Part shown: in pieces, positions 19,969 through 28,797 of the stretch
How positions within the stretch are numbered: position 1 is the stretch's first letter
How the letters are laid out: each line of letters opens with the position of its first letter
Origin: Clostridiales bacterium
Lineage (GTDB): Bacteria > Bacillota > Clostridia > Christensenellales > Aristaeellaceae
Length of the DNA stretch: 51,650 bases
Assembly (NCBI GenBank): GCA_015056265.1
Contig: SVGR01000002.1
Span: 1-51,650, forward strand
Reading direction: 5' to 3'
Notes under the pieces: model-generated
Seen by the model: the letters and a program-made list of their open reading frames with translations, nothing else
The model's database searches: none
What the model was told of the DNA's origin: nothing
Translations under genes and position numbers: made by a program

Positions 19969-21598
19969 GAAGCCTGAAGGGCAGAAAAAGACCCCTGCTT
20001 TCGAAAAAAAATTCGATAAAAAGCCCCGGCCTGTGGGGAACGCCAGGGGACAGTCGGCCCGTGCCTTCGATAAAAAGGATGGCAAGCCTTTTGGCCGTCC
20101 CGCTTCCAAGGATGGCAAGCCTTTTGCCAAGCCTGCTGCCCGTGACGGAAAGCCTGCCTTTGGCAAGCCCTTTGGCAATCCTGCCGATGGAAAGTTTCTG
20201 CCCCGGGATCGCAAGCCTGTGGATCGCAAGCCTGTGGAAAGAAAGCTTGATCCGGCGCTGCCCTCCACCAATTCCCGGAAGGTGGCGCTGGAGATTTTCC
20301 AGGATGTTATCCGGAAGGATGCTTATGCCGCCTTGTCCCTGGATGATCGGCTTTCCCAGGCCAATCTGACGCAGCTGGATAAGCGCTTTTGCGCCAGCAT
20401 TGTTTACCGCACACTGGAAAACCTGATCCGCATCGATTATGCCCTCAGCTTCTTCCTTAAAGATGCCGAAGCGCTGGAGCAAAATGTGCGGGATATTCTG
20501 CGCATCAGCGCCTGCCAGCTGCTGTTCCATGATCGCATCCCCGATAATGCGGTGGTGGACGAGGCCGTGAAGCTAACCCGCAGCCTGGGCCTGGAGGGCC
20601 TTACCGGCCTTACAAATGCGGTGCTGCGAGGGATGATTCGGGGCAAGGATGAGATCAAATGGCCTCAGCCGGAGGAAGGCGCCCGTTATCTTTCCATTAT
20701 GTATTCGGTGCCCCAGTGGCTGGCGGAAAAACTGCTTTCCACTTACGGCCCTGAAATGGCCCGGGAGATTTGCGCTTACCGCAATCAGAGCCATTTTACC
20801 ACCCTTCGGCCCAATCTGATGCTTTGTACCGACGAGGCATTTGAAGCCATTCTGAGCAAGAAGGTCTGGGAATGGGAAAAGGGCGCCGTGCCCCACGCAT
20901 TCCGGGTGCGAATGGCTTCTGAAATCGCAAGGGATGCCGATTATCTTTCCGGCAAATTCTCCATTCAGGGGGAAAGCAGCATGCTGGCCGCCCAGGCACT
21001 GGATGTGAAGCGGGGCATGCAGGTATTGGATTGCTGCGCTGCCCCCGGTGGCAAGACCGCCTATTTGGCGGAAATGATGCAGGGTACCGGACGGGTGTAT
21101 GCCTGGGATCTGCATGAGCACAGGGTCAACCTGATCCGGGCCATGATGAAGCGGCTGAATATCGAAAATGTGCGTCCCATTGTTCGGGACGCCTGCCAGA
21201 TGAAGGAAGATCTGGTTTCCTCCATGGATGCGGTGCTGCTGGATGCGCCCTGCTCCGGGCTTGGGGTCATGGATAATAAACCGGATATCAAGCAGCGTAT
21301 GACGGCGGAATCGGTGAAAGAACTTGCCGAACTCCAAGAAAAGCTGCTGGATACCTGCTGCCGGTATGTGAAGCGCGGCGGCACATTCGTCTATTCTACC
21401 TGCAGCATGCTGCCGGAAGAAAACTGCCTGCAGGTGAAAAGATTCCTGGAAAAGCATCCGGAATTTCAGATTATGCCCCTGCCTGCTTCCTTCGATGAAA
21501 AGTTCCGTGCCCAGTATACTGATACAGGATTGCAGCTTTTGCCCCATCGGGACGGTGTGGAAGGGTTCTTTATTGCGCGGATGCGCAGGGTGAAATAA
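19961..21598 (+). CDS. rsmB: 16S rRNA m5C967 methyltransferase with a repetitive N-terminal extension
   Basis: 545 residues, about 95 longer than typical RsmB. Core: NusB-like RNA-binding domain at about 100-240 (RKVALEIFQDVIRKDAYAAL, DKRFCASIVYRTLENLI), then the SAM-dependent domain with VLDCCAAPGGKTAYLAE near 355, LLDAPCSGLGVM near 427 and VYSTCSMLPEEN near 477, giving the two family cysteines. The first 95 residues are a Lys/Pro/Gly/Asp-rich, low-complexity tail with repeated DGKPF and RKPV units, probably disordered and RNA-contacting (inference). GGGAGAGGAAG precedes the ATG, and fmt overlaps by 8 bases. fmt-rsmB-rlmN is a common order. Confidence 0.93.
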   Translation: MDKKPEGQKKTPAFEKKFDKKPRPVGNARGQSARAFDKKDGKPFGRPASKDGKPFAKPAARDGKPAFGKPFGNPADGKFLPRDRKPVDRKPVERKLDPALPSTNSRKVALEIFQDVIRKDAYAALSLDDRLSQANLTQLDKRFCASIVYRTLENLIRIDYALSFFLKDAEALEQNVRDILRISACQLLFHDRIPDNAVVDEAVKLTRSLGLEGLTGLTNAVLRGMIRGKDEIKWPQPEEGARYLSIMYSVPQWLAEKLLSTYGPEMAREICAYRNQSHFTTLRPNLMLCTDEAFEAILSKKVWEWEKGAVPHAFRVRMASEIARDADYLSGKFSIQGESSMLAAQALDVKRGMQVLDCCAAPGGKTAYLAEMMQGTGRVYAWDLHEHRVNLIRAMMKRLNIENVRPIVRDACQMKEDLVSSMDAVLLDAPCSGLGVMDNKPDIKQRMTAESVKELAELQEKLLDTCCRYVKRGGTFVYSTCSMLPEENCLQVKRFLEKHPEFQIMPLPASFDEKFRAQYTDTGLQLLPHRDGVEGFFIARMRRVK

Positions 21599-21599
21599 G

Positions 21600-22628
21600 A
21601 TGATTGAATTCATGGGATTGTATCCCGATGAACTGAAAAAAGTGCTCTCCGACCTGGGGGAAAAGCCCTTCCGGGCCGGCCAGGTGTTTTCCTGGCTGCA
21701 TAAGGGAGCAAAATTTGAGGAAATGACCAATCTTTCCTTGGCGCTCCGACAGAAGCTTTCGGAAAACGGTGTGGATCAGCCCGTTTCCATCCGGGAAAGC
21801 CGGGTATCCAAACTGGATGGAACGGAAAAATTCCTCTTCGCCCTTCGGGACGGCAATTGTATTGAGGGCGTACTGATGCGCTATCATTACGGGGCAACCC
21901 TGTGTATCTCCACCCAGGTGGGGTGCAGGATGGGCTGCAAATTTTGCGCCAGCACCCTGGAGGGGTGTGTGCGCAATCTGACGGCGGCGGAAATGCTGGG
22001 CCAGGTGCAGTGTGCCAATCGCCAGCTGAACGGGGAACGGGTACACAATATCGTGCTCATGGGCAGCGGCGAACCCATGGATAATTACGATCAGGTGGTG
22101 CGTTTTCTGCGGCTGGTTTCCCATCCGGAAGGGCTGAATATCGGCCTGCGCCATATATCGCTGAGTACTTGCGGCCTGGTGCCGCAAATGAAACGGTTTG
22201 CGGAGGAAGGGCTGCCGGTCACGCTGTCCCTTTCTCTCCATGCCCCCAATGATGAAATTCGCAGGCAGCTGATGCCCATTGCTTCCCGCTATACCCTGGC
22301 GGAAACCCTGGACGCCTGCCGCTACTATATCGAAAAAACCGGCCGCCGAGTGGTATTTGAATACGCATTGGTGGACGGCGTCAACGCTGCGGAAGAAAAT
22401 GCAGAAGAATTATCACGGCTGCTGCGGGGGATGCAGTGCCATGTGAATCTGATCCCCCTTAATACTGTAAAGGAACGCAATCTGTTCGGTGTTACGGAAA
22501 CACAAGTGAAGGCATTTCTTTTTGTCCTGGAAAAGCGCCATATATCCGCCACCCGCCGCCGGGAAATGGGCGATGATATCGAAGGCGCCTGTGGCCAGCT
22601 GAGAAAGAAAGTGTTACAGGAGGAATAA
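21600..22628 (+). CDS. rlmN: 23S rRNA (adenine2503-C2)-methyltransferase, radical SAM
   Basis: 342 residues. Methylates A2503 in 23S rRNA and A37 of some tRNAs by a radical SAM mechanism. The iron-sulfur motif C-x3-C-x2-C is at CRMGCKFC near residue 109; the N-terminal FRAGQVFSWLHKGAKF, GSGEPMDNYD near 155 and LSLHAPNDEIRRQLMPI near 218 are typical. A conserved methyl-carrying Cys lies in the C-terminal ARRREMGDDIEGACGQL-like segment. It starts one base after the rsmB stop. Confidence 0.96.
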   Translation: MIEFMGLYPDELKKVLSDLGEKPFRAGQVFSWLHKGAKFEEMTNLSLALRQKLSENGVDQPVSIRESRVSKLDGTEKFLFALRDGNCIEGVLMRYHYGATLCISTQVGCRMGCKFCASTLEGCVRNLTAAEMLGQVQCANRQLNGERVHNIVLMGSGEPMDNYDQVVRFLRLVSHPEGLNIGLRHISLSTCGLVPQMKRFAEEGLPVTLSLSLHAPNDEIRRQLMPIASRYTLAETLDACRYYIEKTGRRVVFEYALVDGVNAAEENAEELSRLLRGMQCHVNLIPLNTVKERNLFGVTETQVKAFLFVLEKRHISATRRREMGDDIEGACGQLRKKVLQEE

Positions 22629-22630
22629 CC

Positions 22631-23338
22631 ATGCGGGTAGCATCCAGAACCCATCAGGGCAATGTGCGCGCATCCAATCAGGATGCGCTGATTGTGCAGC
22701 CGGGGGAACACGGATTGTACGGCGTAGCTGACGGTATGGGCGGCCACAACGCCGGGGACGTGGCCAGCCGGATGGCGGCGCTGCTGCTGGGGCGGGTACT
22801 GGAGGGGGCCATGCCATCGGTTGATCTGCTGCAGGGGGGCATCGAAGAGGTAAACCTGATGATCTATCAGGAACAGACTGCCGATGTGAACCTGAGCGGC
22901 ATGGGCACTACCCTCACCGTCATTTGGGAAGATGATCAGGAAATTATCATGGGTCATGTGGGGGATAGCCGGGCATACCGGATCCGCAACGGCCAGATCG
23001 CCCTGCTGAGCCAGGATCATTCCATGGTGGGCGATCTTATGCGCCAGGGCCTGATCACCCAGGAGGAAGCTCTGCGCCATCCCTACCGCAACGTGATCAC
23101 CCAGGCCCTGGGCGGGGCCGAAACCATCAAGGCTGATGTGGAAATTCTGGATAAGCGCCCCGGCGATAAATATCTGATCTGCTCCGATGGGCTGTATGAA
23201 TACGTCTCCGATGAAACCATGCTGGCCATTCTGCTTCGCACGCCGCTGGAGGAAGCGGCGGATATGATGCTGCAATTGGCCCTGGAGGGCGGCGGGAAAG
23301 ATAATATTTCCCTGGTGATTGCGGAGGTGACGGCATGA
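22631..23338 (+). CDS. prpC: PP2C-type serine/threonine phosphatase
   Basis: 235 residues. Dephosphorylates targets of the adjacent PASTA kinase. All PP2C metal-site motifs are seen: ASNQDALIV near residue 16, GVADGMGGHNAGDVAS near 34, GMGTTLTVIW near 87, GHVGDSRAYRI near 108, SQDHSMVG near 128, LICSDGLYEYV near 177 and GGKDNISLV near 220. It begins 2 bases after rlmN and overlaps the kinase gene by 4 bases (ATGA), so the pair is translationally coupled. Also called stp in related species. Confidence 0.95.
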   Translation: MRVASRTHQGNVRASNQDALIVQPGEHGLYGVADGMGGHNAGDVASRMAALLLGRVLEGAMPSVDLLQGGIEEVNLMIYQEQTADVNLSGMGTTLTVIWEDDQEIIMGHVGDSRAYRIRNGQIALLSQDHSMVGDLMRQGLITQEEALRHPYRNVITQALGGAETIKADVEILDKRPGDKYLICSDGLYEYVSDETMLAILLRTPLEEAADMMLQLALEGGGKDNISLVIAEVTA

Positions 23339-25035
23339 TCGGACGCGTGCTGGACAATCGTTATGAACTGGTGGAAATGGTGGGTAAGGGCGGTATGGCG
23401 CTGGTTTACCGGGCCATGGACCGCAGAACCGGCCATTCCGTGGCGGTAAAAATCCTGCGGCCGGAGTTTAATCAGGACAAGGAGTTTCTGGGCCGTTTTC
23501 AAAGGGAGGCTACCACCGCCAGCAAACTGAATCACCACAATATTGTGAATCTGCTGGATGTGGGCCGGGATGGAGAAATCCATTTCCTGGTGATGGAGTA
23601 TGTGCGGGGTCGCACCTTGAAAGAGGTCATCCGCCAGAAAGGCGCCCTGCCTTATAATGTGGCTGCTCAGATCGGTATCCGCATTCTTTCTGCGCTGCAG
23701 CATGCCCATAAAAACGGCATTATTCACAGAGATATTAAACCCCAGAATATTCTGGTACATTCCGATGGCCATATCAAGGTGGCGGATTTCGGCATCGCCC
23801 GGGTGGCGGGCAGTAATACCATCAGCACCGATGATATGGTGATGGGATCCGTCCATTACTTTTCGCCGGAACAGGCCAAGGGCGAAAGTGTCACCTTCTC
23901 CAGCGATCTGTACAGTGTTGGGGTGGCGCTTTACGAAATGATCACAGGTCAACCGCCCTTTGATGGAGAAACCCCGGTGGCAGTGGCCCTGCAGCATATC
24001 AGCCTGAAGGCAAGGCCCATGAGTGAGTTCAACCCGGCCATCCCCCCTGCGATTGAGCGGGTGGTGGCCAAAGCCATGGAAAAGCGGCCGGAGATGCGCT
24101 ATCAGAGCGCTCTGGAAATGGCCCAGGATCTGCAGCGCGCCTTGCAGGAGCCGGATGGCACCTGGCTGGGGCGGCTGCCGGATAAACCCATTCCCTCTCT
24201 TTCTACGCCTACAGGGCGTCAGTCTACCATCCATATCCGCAAGCGGAAAATCCGTAACCGCATTATTACAGCGGCGGCTGCGGCGGTGATGCTGATTGGC
24301 CTTGGCATTGCCACCTGGATGATTTTTGATAAAATCATGAATATCGTCCAGGTGCCCTATTGTATCGAGGAAACGGAAGCCGATGCCATTCGGGAGCTGC
24401 AGCGGAAGGGGCTGGCAGGGGATACCTACCGGATCAGTGATGAATCTGTGCCGGCGGGATACGTCATCAAGCAGGAACCGGCATTTGATACCCAGATGCG
24501 TAAGGGGGATTCGGTCACGCTGTGGATTTCCACCGGGCCTTCGGAAAAGGAAGTACCGAAGCTGACGGATATGCCGGTGGAAGAGGCCAGGGCGCTTCTG
24601 GAAAAGATGGGACTTACGTTGGTGATCTATGGCGAGCGGCGGATGTCCTCCTCTCCTTGGGATACGGTATTGGAGCAAAATCCCCTGCCTGGGGAAATCC
24701 TGCCTGATAACGAGCCCATTTTGGTGATCCTTAGCGGCGGCAGCGTAACCCTTCCCGATCTGGTCAATATGGATTATACTGAGGCCATGCTGCTGATCCA
24801 GAAGCTCAGGATCAATTGTAAGGAAATTCGTCAGATTCCCACTACCGATGACTCTCAGCTCAATCGTATTGCCGCCCTGGAATACAGCGATAAATCCGGC
24901 ACCCGCTACGAATCGGGCCAGCAGGTAATGGAAGATCAGATTGATGTGATCCTGGCCATATACGTAGAGGCCCAGGAAGCAATCGTATCTGATGCAGGCG
25001 GGGATGCATCCCTGCCTGAAGGAGGAAACCATTGA
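23335..25035 (+). CDS. prkC: PASTA-domain serine/threonine protein kinase
   Basis: 566 residues. A membrane kinase sensing muropeptides or lipid II outside and controlling wall growth, division and germination. Cytoplasmic kinase at about 10-275: glycine loop VGKGGMALVYRA, catalytic Lys in VAVKIL, HRDIKPQNIL and DFGIAR. One helix near 309-331 (AAAAAVMLIGLGIATWMIF) is followed by three extracellular PASTA units at about 340-405, 406-470 and 471-540, with linkers such as EVPKLTDMPVEEAR and TLPDLVNMDYTEA. Family members often have 3-4 PASTA units. It is coupled to prpC upstream and touches rsgA by one base. Confidence 0.96.
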   Translation: MIGRVLDNRYELVEMVGKGGMALVYRAMDRRTGHSVAVKILRPEFNQDKEFLGRFQREATTASKLNHHNIVNLLDVGRDGEIHFLVMEYVRGRTLKEVIRQKGALPYNVAAQIGIRILSALQHAHKNGIIHRDIKPQNILVHSDGHIKVADFGIARVAGSNTISTDDMVMGSVHYFSPEQAKGESVTFSSDLYSVGVALYEMITGQPPFDGETPVAVALQHISLKARPMSEFNPAIPPAIERVVAKAMEKRPEMRYQSALEMAQDLQRALQEPDGTWLGRLPDKPIPSLSTPTGRQSTIHIRKRKIRNRIITAAAAAVMLIGLGIATWMIFDKIMNIVQVPYCIEETEADAIRELQRKGLAGDTYRISDESVPAGYVIKQEPAFDTQMRKGDSVTLWISTGPSEKEVPKLTDMPVEEARALLEKMGLTLVIYGERRMSSSPWDTVLEQNPLPGEILPDNEPILVILSGGSVTLPDLVNMDYTEAMLLIQKLRINCKEIRQIPTTDDSQLNRIAALEYSDKSGTRYESGQQVMEDQIDVILAIYVEAQEAIVSDAGGDASLPEGGNH

Positions 25036-25919
25036 TGGAAGGAACCATTATCCGGGGCCGGGGCGGGCTGTATACCGTCCGTGATGATCAGGGTGATGAA
25101 TATGTGCTCCGGGCCAAAAAGAAATTCCGCCGTCAGGGCTTGTCGCCGTTGGTTGGGGACAGGATTGTGTTTACCCCTGGAGACATCAGCGATGAACATG
25201 GCTGGGTTGAGGAAATCCTGCCCCGTATCAGCCAATGTCTGCGGCCGCCGGTGGCCAATGTGACGCTGCTGTGCATCGTCATGGCGCCCCAGCCGGCCCC
25301 TGATTGGATGCTGGTGGATAAACTGCTGATTTATGCTGCTAAGCAGCATTTAAAGCCTCTGCTGATTATTAACAAGGCCGATCTGGATGAAAATGATCAG
25401 GTGCTGCAGCTGGCAAAGGATATGTATCGGGACGCTGGGATGGAGGTGCTGTCCGTCAGCGCCGCCCGGGGCCTGTATACGGAAGAATTGATGCAGCGGC
25501 TGGAGGGGGAAACCTGTTGTTTTTCCGGCCAGTCTGGGGTGGGAAAATCCACCCTTCTCAATGCCCTTTTTGATCTCAAAGTGGAAACAGGAGACATCAG
25601 CCAGAAAATCCTGCGGGGAAAGAATACCACTCGCCATTGCGAACTGTTTACCCGGGGTGGCATCCGCCTGATTGATACCCCCGGCTTCAGTCTGCTGGAG
25701 ATGGAAGAGGTATTTGATCCCGTGCTGCTCAGGGATTATTATCCGGAGTTTGTGTCCTATGAAGGGCAATGCCGCTTTTCTCCCTGCTATCACGGCAGCG
25801 AACCGGGCTGCGCGGTATTGGCGGCCGGGAAAGAAGGGCGTATTCATCCCAAACGGCTGGAACGATACCATACATTGCTGGCGGAGTGCCGCCAGGCATG
25901 GAGGGAACGATATGATTGA
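25035..25919 (+). CDS. rsgA: Ribosome small-subunit GTPase RsgA
   Basis: 294 residues. A circularly permuted GTPase that helps mature the 30S subunit. OB-fold N-terminus, then permuted motifs G4 NKADLD near residue 112, G1 GQSGVGKST near 165 and G3 DTPGFS near 213, and a C-terminal zinc module with CRFSPCYHGSEPGC near 245. ATG 25035 is 4 bases after the AGGAGGAAACC site in the end of prkC. The prpC-prkC-rsgA-rpe order is standard in Firmicutes. Confidence 0.96.
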   Translation: MEGTIIRGRGGLYTVRDDQGDEYVLRAKKKFRRQGLSPLVGDRIVFTPGDISDEHGWVEEILPRISQCLRPPVANVTLLCIVMAPQPAPDWMLVDKLLIYAAKQHLKPLLIINKADLDENDQVLQLAKDMYRDAGMEVLSVSAARGLYTEELMQRLEGETCCFSGQSGVGKSTLLNALFDLKVETGDISQKILRGKNTTRHCELFTRGGIRLIDTPGFSLLEMEEVFDPVLLRDYYPEFVSYEGQCRFSPCYHGSEPGCAVLAAGKEGRIHPKRLERYHTLLAECRQAWRERYD

Positions 25920-26553
25920 ACTGGCGCCGTCCCTGCTTGCGGCCGATCTGCTGCATCTGGGCAAAGAGGTGGAAATGATGATGGACTGCGGGGTGAGCAC
26001 CCTGCATTTCGATGTGATGGACGCCCATTTTGTACCCAATTTGTCCTTTGGCCCCTCCCTGTGCAAAACGGTGAAGGCCGCGCATCCTGCATGCACCATG
26101 GATGTGCATCTGATGATGGATAACCCTTTGGATTATGTACAGGTATTTGCCGATGCCGGGGCCCATACCTTGACGCTGCATCTGGAGGTGCTGGAGGATG
26201 TGCCCGGTGCCATGGGGGCAATCCGCCGGGCAGGCATGCGCTGCGGCCTGTCCGTAAAACCCAAAACACCGGCAGAAAATCTGCTTCCCTATCTGAATAC
26301 GGTGGATCACATTCTCATCATGACGGTGGAACCGGGATTTGGCGGGCAGAAATTTATGCCGGAACAAGTGGAAAAGATCCGTCTGCTGCGCAGTGCAGGC
26401 TTTACCGGCGTGATTTCTGTGGATGGGGGCGTGAATGCAGAAAATGCTGCGCTGCTGGTCCGGGCCGGAGCCAATCATCTGGTGATGGGCACCGCGTTTT
26501 TTCGGGCGGATAATCCCCGCAGGATAGCCGATGCGATCAAGGAGCTTACATGA
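25912..26553 (+). CDS. rpe: Ribulose-phosphate 3-epimerase
   Basis: 213 residues. Interconverts ribulose-5-P and xylulose-5-P in the pentose phosphate pathway. Motifs: LAPSLLAAD at the N-terminus, HFDVMDAHFVPNLSFG near residue 34 (metal His and Asp), DVHLMMDNP, MTVEPGFGGQKF near 138 and VDGGVN near 170. GGAGGGAACGAT leads into the ATG. It overlaps rsgA by 8 bases and rsmA by 4. The frame is open far upstream inside rsgA, but that part is a shadow frame. Confidence 0.96.
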   Translation: MIELAPSLLAADLLHLGKEVEMMMDCGVSTLHFDVMDAHFVPNLSFGPSLCKTVKAAHPACTMDVHLMMDNPLDYVQVFADAGAHTLTLHLEVLEDVPGAMGAIRRAGMRCGLSVKPKTPAENLLPYLNTVDHILIMTVEPGFGGQKFMPEQVEKIRLLRSAGFTGVISVDGGVNAENAALLVRAGANHLVMGTAFFRADNPRRIADAIKELT

Positions 26554-27380
26554 AACAGAAAAAAGGCAAGCCCGGGGAATTCCACCATAAGCGCAGCCTG
26601 GGCCAGAATTTCCTGACGGATGAAGCGCTGTTTGAACAATTGGTGGATCTGTCCGGCGTGGGTCCGGAAGACTGTGTGCTGGAAATCGGGGCCGGGGCCG
26701 GGGGAATGACGCAGGTGCTTTCCCGCCGCTGCAAAAAGGTGATTTCCATTGAGATTGACGATGCGCTGCTGCCCATTCTGGGGGTGGTGCTGCAAAAGTG
26801 CGGCAATGTGCGGCTGGTGCATGGGGACGTGATGCGGCTGAATCTGCCGGAAATCACCGGGGAACTGGGCCCCTTCCATGTGGTGGCCAATATCCCCTAT
26901 TATCTCACTACCGAATTGATGAATCTGCTGCTCACATCGCAGATGCCCATTCAATCCATCAGTGTGATGGTTCAAAAAGAAGCGGCGGAGCGAATTGTGG
27001 CCCGGCCTGGAGAAGAGGGCTACGGTATGCTGGCGGTGCGGTCTCAATATGCATTCAATCCTCAGATTGTGCTGGATGTGCCTGCCTGCCTTTTTACTCC
27101 GCCGCCCAAAGTGGACAGCGCATTTGTGGTGATGCCCCGCCGGGAACGGCCGGTTGTAGCGCCTTTGGATGAAGGGATGTTCTTTCGGGTGGCGGCGGCG
27201 GCCTTTGCCATGCGCCGCAAGACCATGGAAAATAATCTAATCGCCTCTTTCCGGGTGCCCAGGGAGCAGGCGGCGGCTTGGATGGGGGAAGGCGCCCTGC
27301 CCGCCGGCGCCAGAGGTGAAACCCTGAGTCTGCAGGATTTTGCCGCGCTTTCGGACGCCATCTGCCGCAGCCGCTCCTAA
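26550..27380 (+). CDS. rsmA: 16S rRNA dimethyladenosine transferase (KsgA)
   Basis: 276 residues. Dimethylates the adjacent adenines A1518/A1519 of helix 45 in 16S rRNA and acts as a late 30S assembly checkpoint. Motifs: HKRSLGQNFLTD near residue 11, VLEIGAGAGGMTQVLS near 43 (SAM loop), and catalytic NIPYYLTTELM near 113, followed by KEAAERIVARPG. The ATG overlaps the rpe stop (ATGA). rsmA at the end of the prkC-rsgA-rpe cluster is not its most usual place, but it fits the ribosome-maturation theme. Confidence 0.96.
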   Translation: MKQKKGKPGEFHHKRSLGQNFLTDEALFEQLVDLSGVGPEDCVLEIGAGAGGMTQVLSRRCKKVISIEIDDALLPILGVVLQKCGNVRLVHGDVMRLNLPEITGELGPFHVVANIPYYLTTELMNLLLTSQMPIQSISVMVQKEAAERIVARPGEEGYGMLAVRSQYAFNPQIVLDVPACLFTPPPKVDSAFVVMPRRERPVVAPLDEGMFFRVAAAAFAMRRKTMENNLIASFRVPREQAAAWMGEGALPAGARGETLSLQDFAALSDAICRSRS

Positions 27381-27393
27381 ACCGGGCGGGATG

Positions 27394-27422
27394 TTGACGC
27401 AGACCGGATATTGTGGTAGAAT
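27394..27422 (+). promoter_or_regulatory. Sigma-A promoter of the Ter stress module
   Basis: TTGACG - 17 bases - TAGAAT, 56 bases before the TerD start. Near-consensus, so probably the start of an independent transcript. Confidence 0.8.
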
Positions 27423-27478
27423 GACATATAAACTGTAATCAATTTGCATCAGCAATGGATCATTAAGGAGGAAATACC

Positions 27479-28057
27479 ATGCCTGTTAATCTCAGCAAGG
27501 GACAAAAAGTTGATCTGACCAAGACGAATCCCGGCCTTCAGCGGCTGCATGTGGGCCTGGGCTGGGATACCAACCGTTATGACGGAGGCTATGATTTCGA
27601 CCTGGACGCCGTGACCTTTATGCTTCAGGGCAATGGCAAAGTGGGCTCTGATGACGATTTCGTATTCTTTGGCAACAAGCGCCATGCTTCTGGTGCCGTG
27701 GAATCCATGGGCGATAACCTCACCGGGGCCGGTGATGGGGATGACGAAGTGATCAAGGTGAATCTGGCCCTGCTGCCCGCCCATATTGAACGGGTTACCT
27801 TTGCCGTGTGCATCTATGATCCCGAAGTGCGCCACCAGAATTTTGGTCAGGTGGAAAATGCTTTCATTCGCATTGTCAATGAAGATAATGGGGAAGAATT
27901 GATTCACTTTGACTTGGGTGAAGATTTCTCCATTGAAACTTCCGTGGTGGTGGGTGAACTGTACCGCTACAACGGCGAATGGAAATTCAATGCTATCGGC
28001 AGCGGTTTCCAGGGCGGTCTTGCTGCCCTGTGCGTCAATTACGGCGTGAACGTATAA
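27479..28057 (+). CDS. terD: TerD family stress protein
   Basis: 192 residues, the full single-domain length. TerD proteins bind calcium and belong to tellurite/chemical stress modules. Typical parts: [18 protein letters not shown] at the N-terminus, GLGWDTN, the acidic calcium-site loops [11 protein letters not shown] near residue 40 and [12 protein letters not shown] near 84, and the C-terminal [23 protein letters not shown] precedes the ATG. A short terminator follows, so the downstream genes may be partly attenuated. It most likely works with the YceG-like and TelA proteins here (known gene-neighbour association). Confidence 0.93.
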   Translation: MPVNLSKGQKVDLTKTNPGLQRLHVGLGWDTNRYDGGYDFDLDAVTFMLQGNGKVGSDDDFVFFGNKRHASGAVESMGDNLTGAGDGDDEVIKVNLALLPAHIERVTFAVCIYDPEVRHQNFGQVENAFIRIVNEDNGEELIHFDLGEDFSIETSVVVGELYRYNGEWKFNAIGSGFQGGLAALCVNYGVNV

Positions 28058-28064
28058 AATAATG

Positions 28065-28086
28065 GTCCCATACAGATGGGACTTTT
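28065..28086 (+). terminator. Short terminator or attenuator after terD
   Basis: Stem GTCCCAT / ATGGGAC with a 4-base loop and a TTTTCTC tail, 8 bases past the stop. Confidence 0.75.
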
Positions 28087-28192
28087 CTCATTCCAGTGGT
28101 CAATTAAATTATTGCGGATTTGCCGGGCAGGCGTGGAAAACGCTTTGCTCGGCTGTCGCACATATGGCCCATCATACAAAAGGAGAAAGAAT

Positions 28193-28783
28193 ATGAGCCA
28201 GAACGGTAAAAAATTGAAAATCAGCTTTAATTCCCCGGCGGTGCTGGGCTTTACCGGTATTTGCCTGATTGCCATGCTGCTGGATTGGATCACAGGACAG
28301 GCATCCACCCGGCTGGTTTTCAGCGTATATAATTCTTCCCTTCTGGATCCGCTCACTTACGTTCGTTTCTTCGGGCATGTGTTCGGTCATGCGGATTGGG
28401 ATCATTTCCTGGGCAATATCATGTATTTCCTGATCCTGGGGCCCATGCTGGAGGAAAAATACGGCACTGCCAATACCATTTTTCTGGTGTTGGCCACCGC
28501 CCTGATTACTGGGCTCATCCAGTATATCTTCTTCCCCGGCGTGATGCTGCTGGGCGCCAGCGGCGTGGTATTTGCTCTGATTCTGTTGGCTTCCATTACC
28601 AGCGCCAAGGATAAGAATATCCCCGTCACCTTCATCCTGGTGGCCGGGCTCTACATCGGCCAGCAGGTTTATCAGGCCATCACCGTTCAGGGCAATATTT
28701 CCTATATGGCCCATATCGTGGGCGGTATTGTGGGCGCCGTACTGGGCTTCTTGATGAATCACTGGAAAATGAATCGTTATTGA
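28193..28783 (+). CDS. Rhomboid family intramembrane serine protease
   Basis: 196 residues and about six membrane helices, a minimal rhomboid. Cuts membrane-anchored substrates inside the bilayer. Conserved features: the HADWDHFLGNIMYF segment near residue 66 (family HWxHxxxN), nucleophile serine in LLGASGVVFA near 122, and catalytic His in YMAHIVGGIVGAVLGF near 172. AAAGGAGAAAGAAT precedes the ATG at 28193; the frame runs on upstream through the terminator and is not coding there. It lies between terD and the YceG-like gene, 14 bases before the latter, so it is probably functionally tied to the module. Confidence 0.88.
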   Translation: MSQNGKKLKISFNSPAVLGFTGICLIAMLLDWITGQASTRLVFSVYNSSLLDPLTYVRFFGHVFGHADWDHFLGNIMYFLILGPMLEEKYGTANTIFLVLATALITGLIQYIFFPGVMLLGASGVVFALILLASITSAKDKNIPVTFILVAGLYIGQQVYQAITVQGNISYMAHIVGGIVGAVLGFLMNHWKMNRY

Positions 28784-28797
28784 AGGGATGAACACAG

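Noticed and set aside
23083-25032. 649-codon minus-strand frame opposite the PASTA kinase
   Set aside because: Shadow of a well-conserved kinase gene; His/Gln/Arg-rich composition typical of antisense frames.
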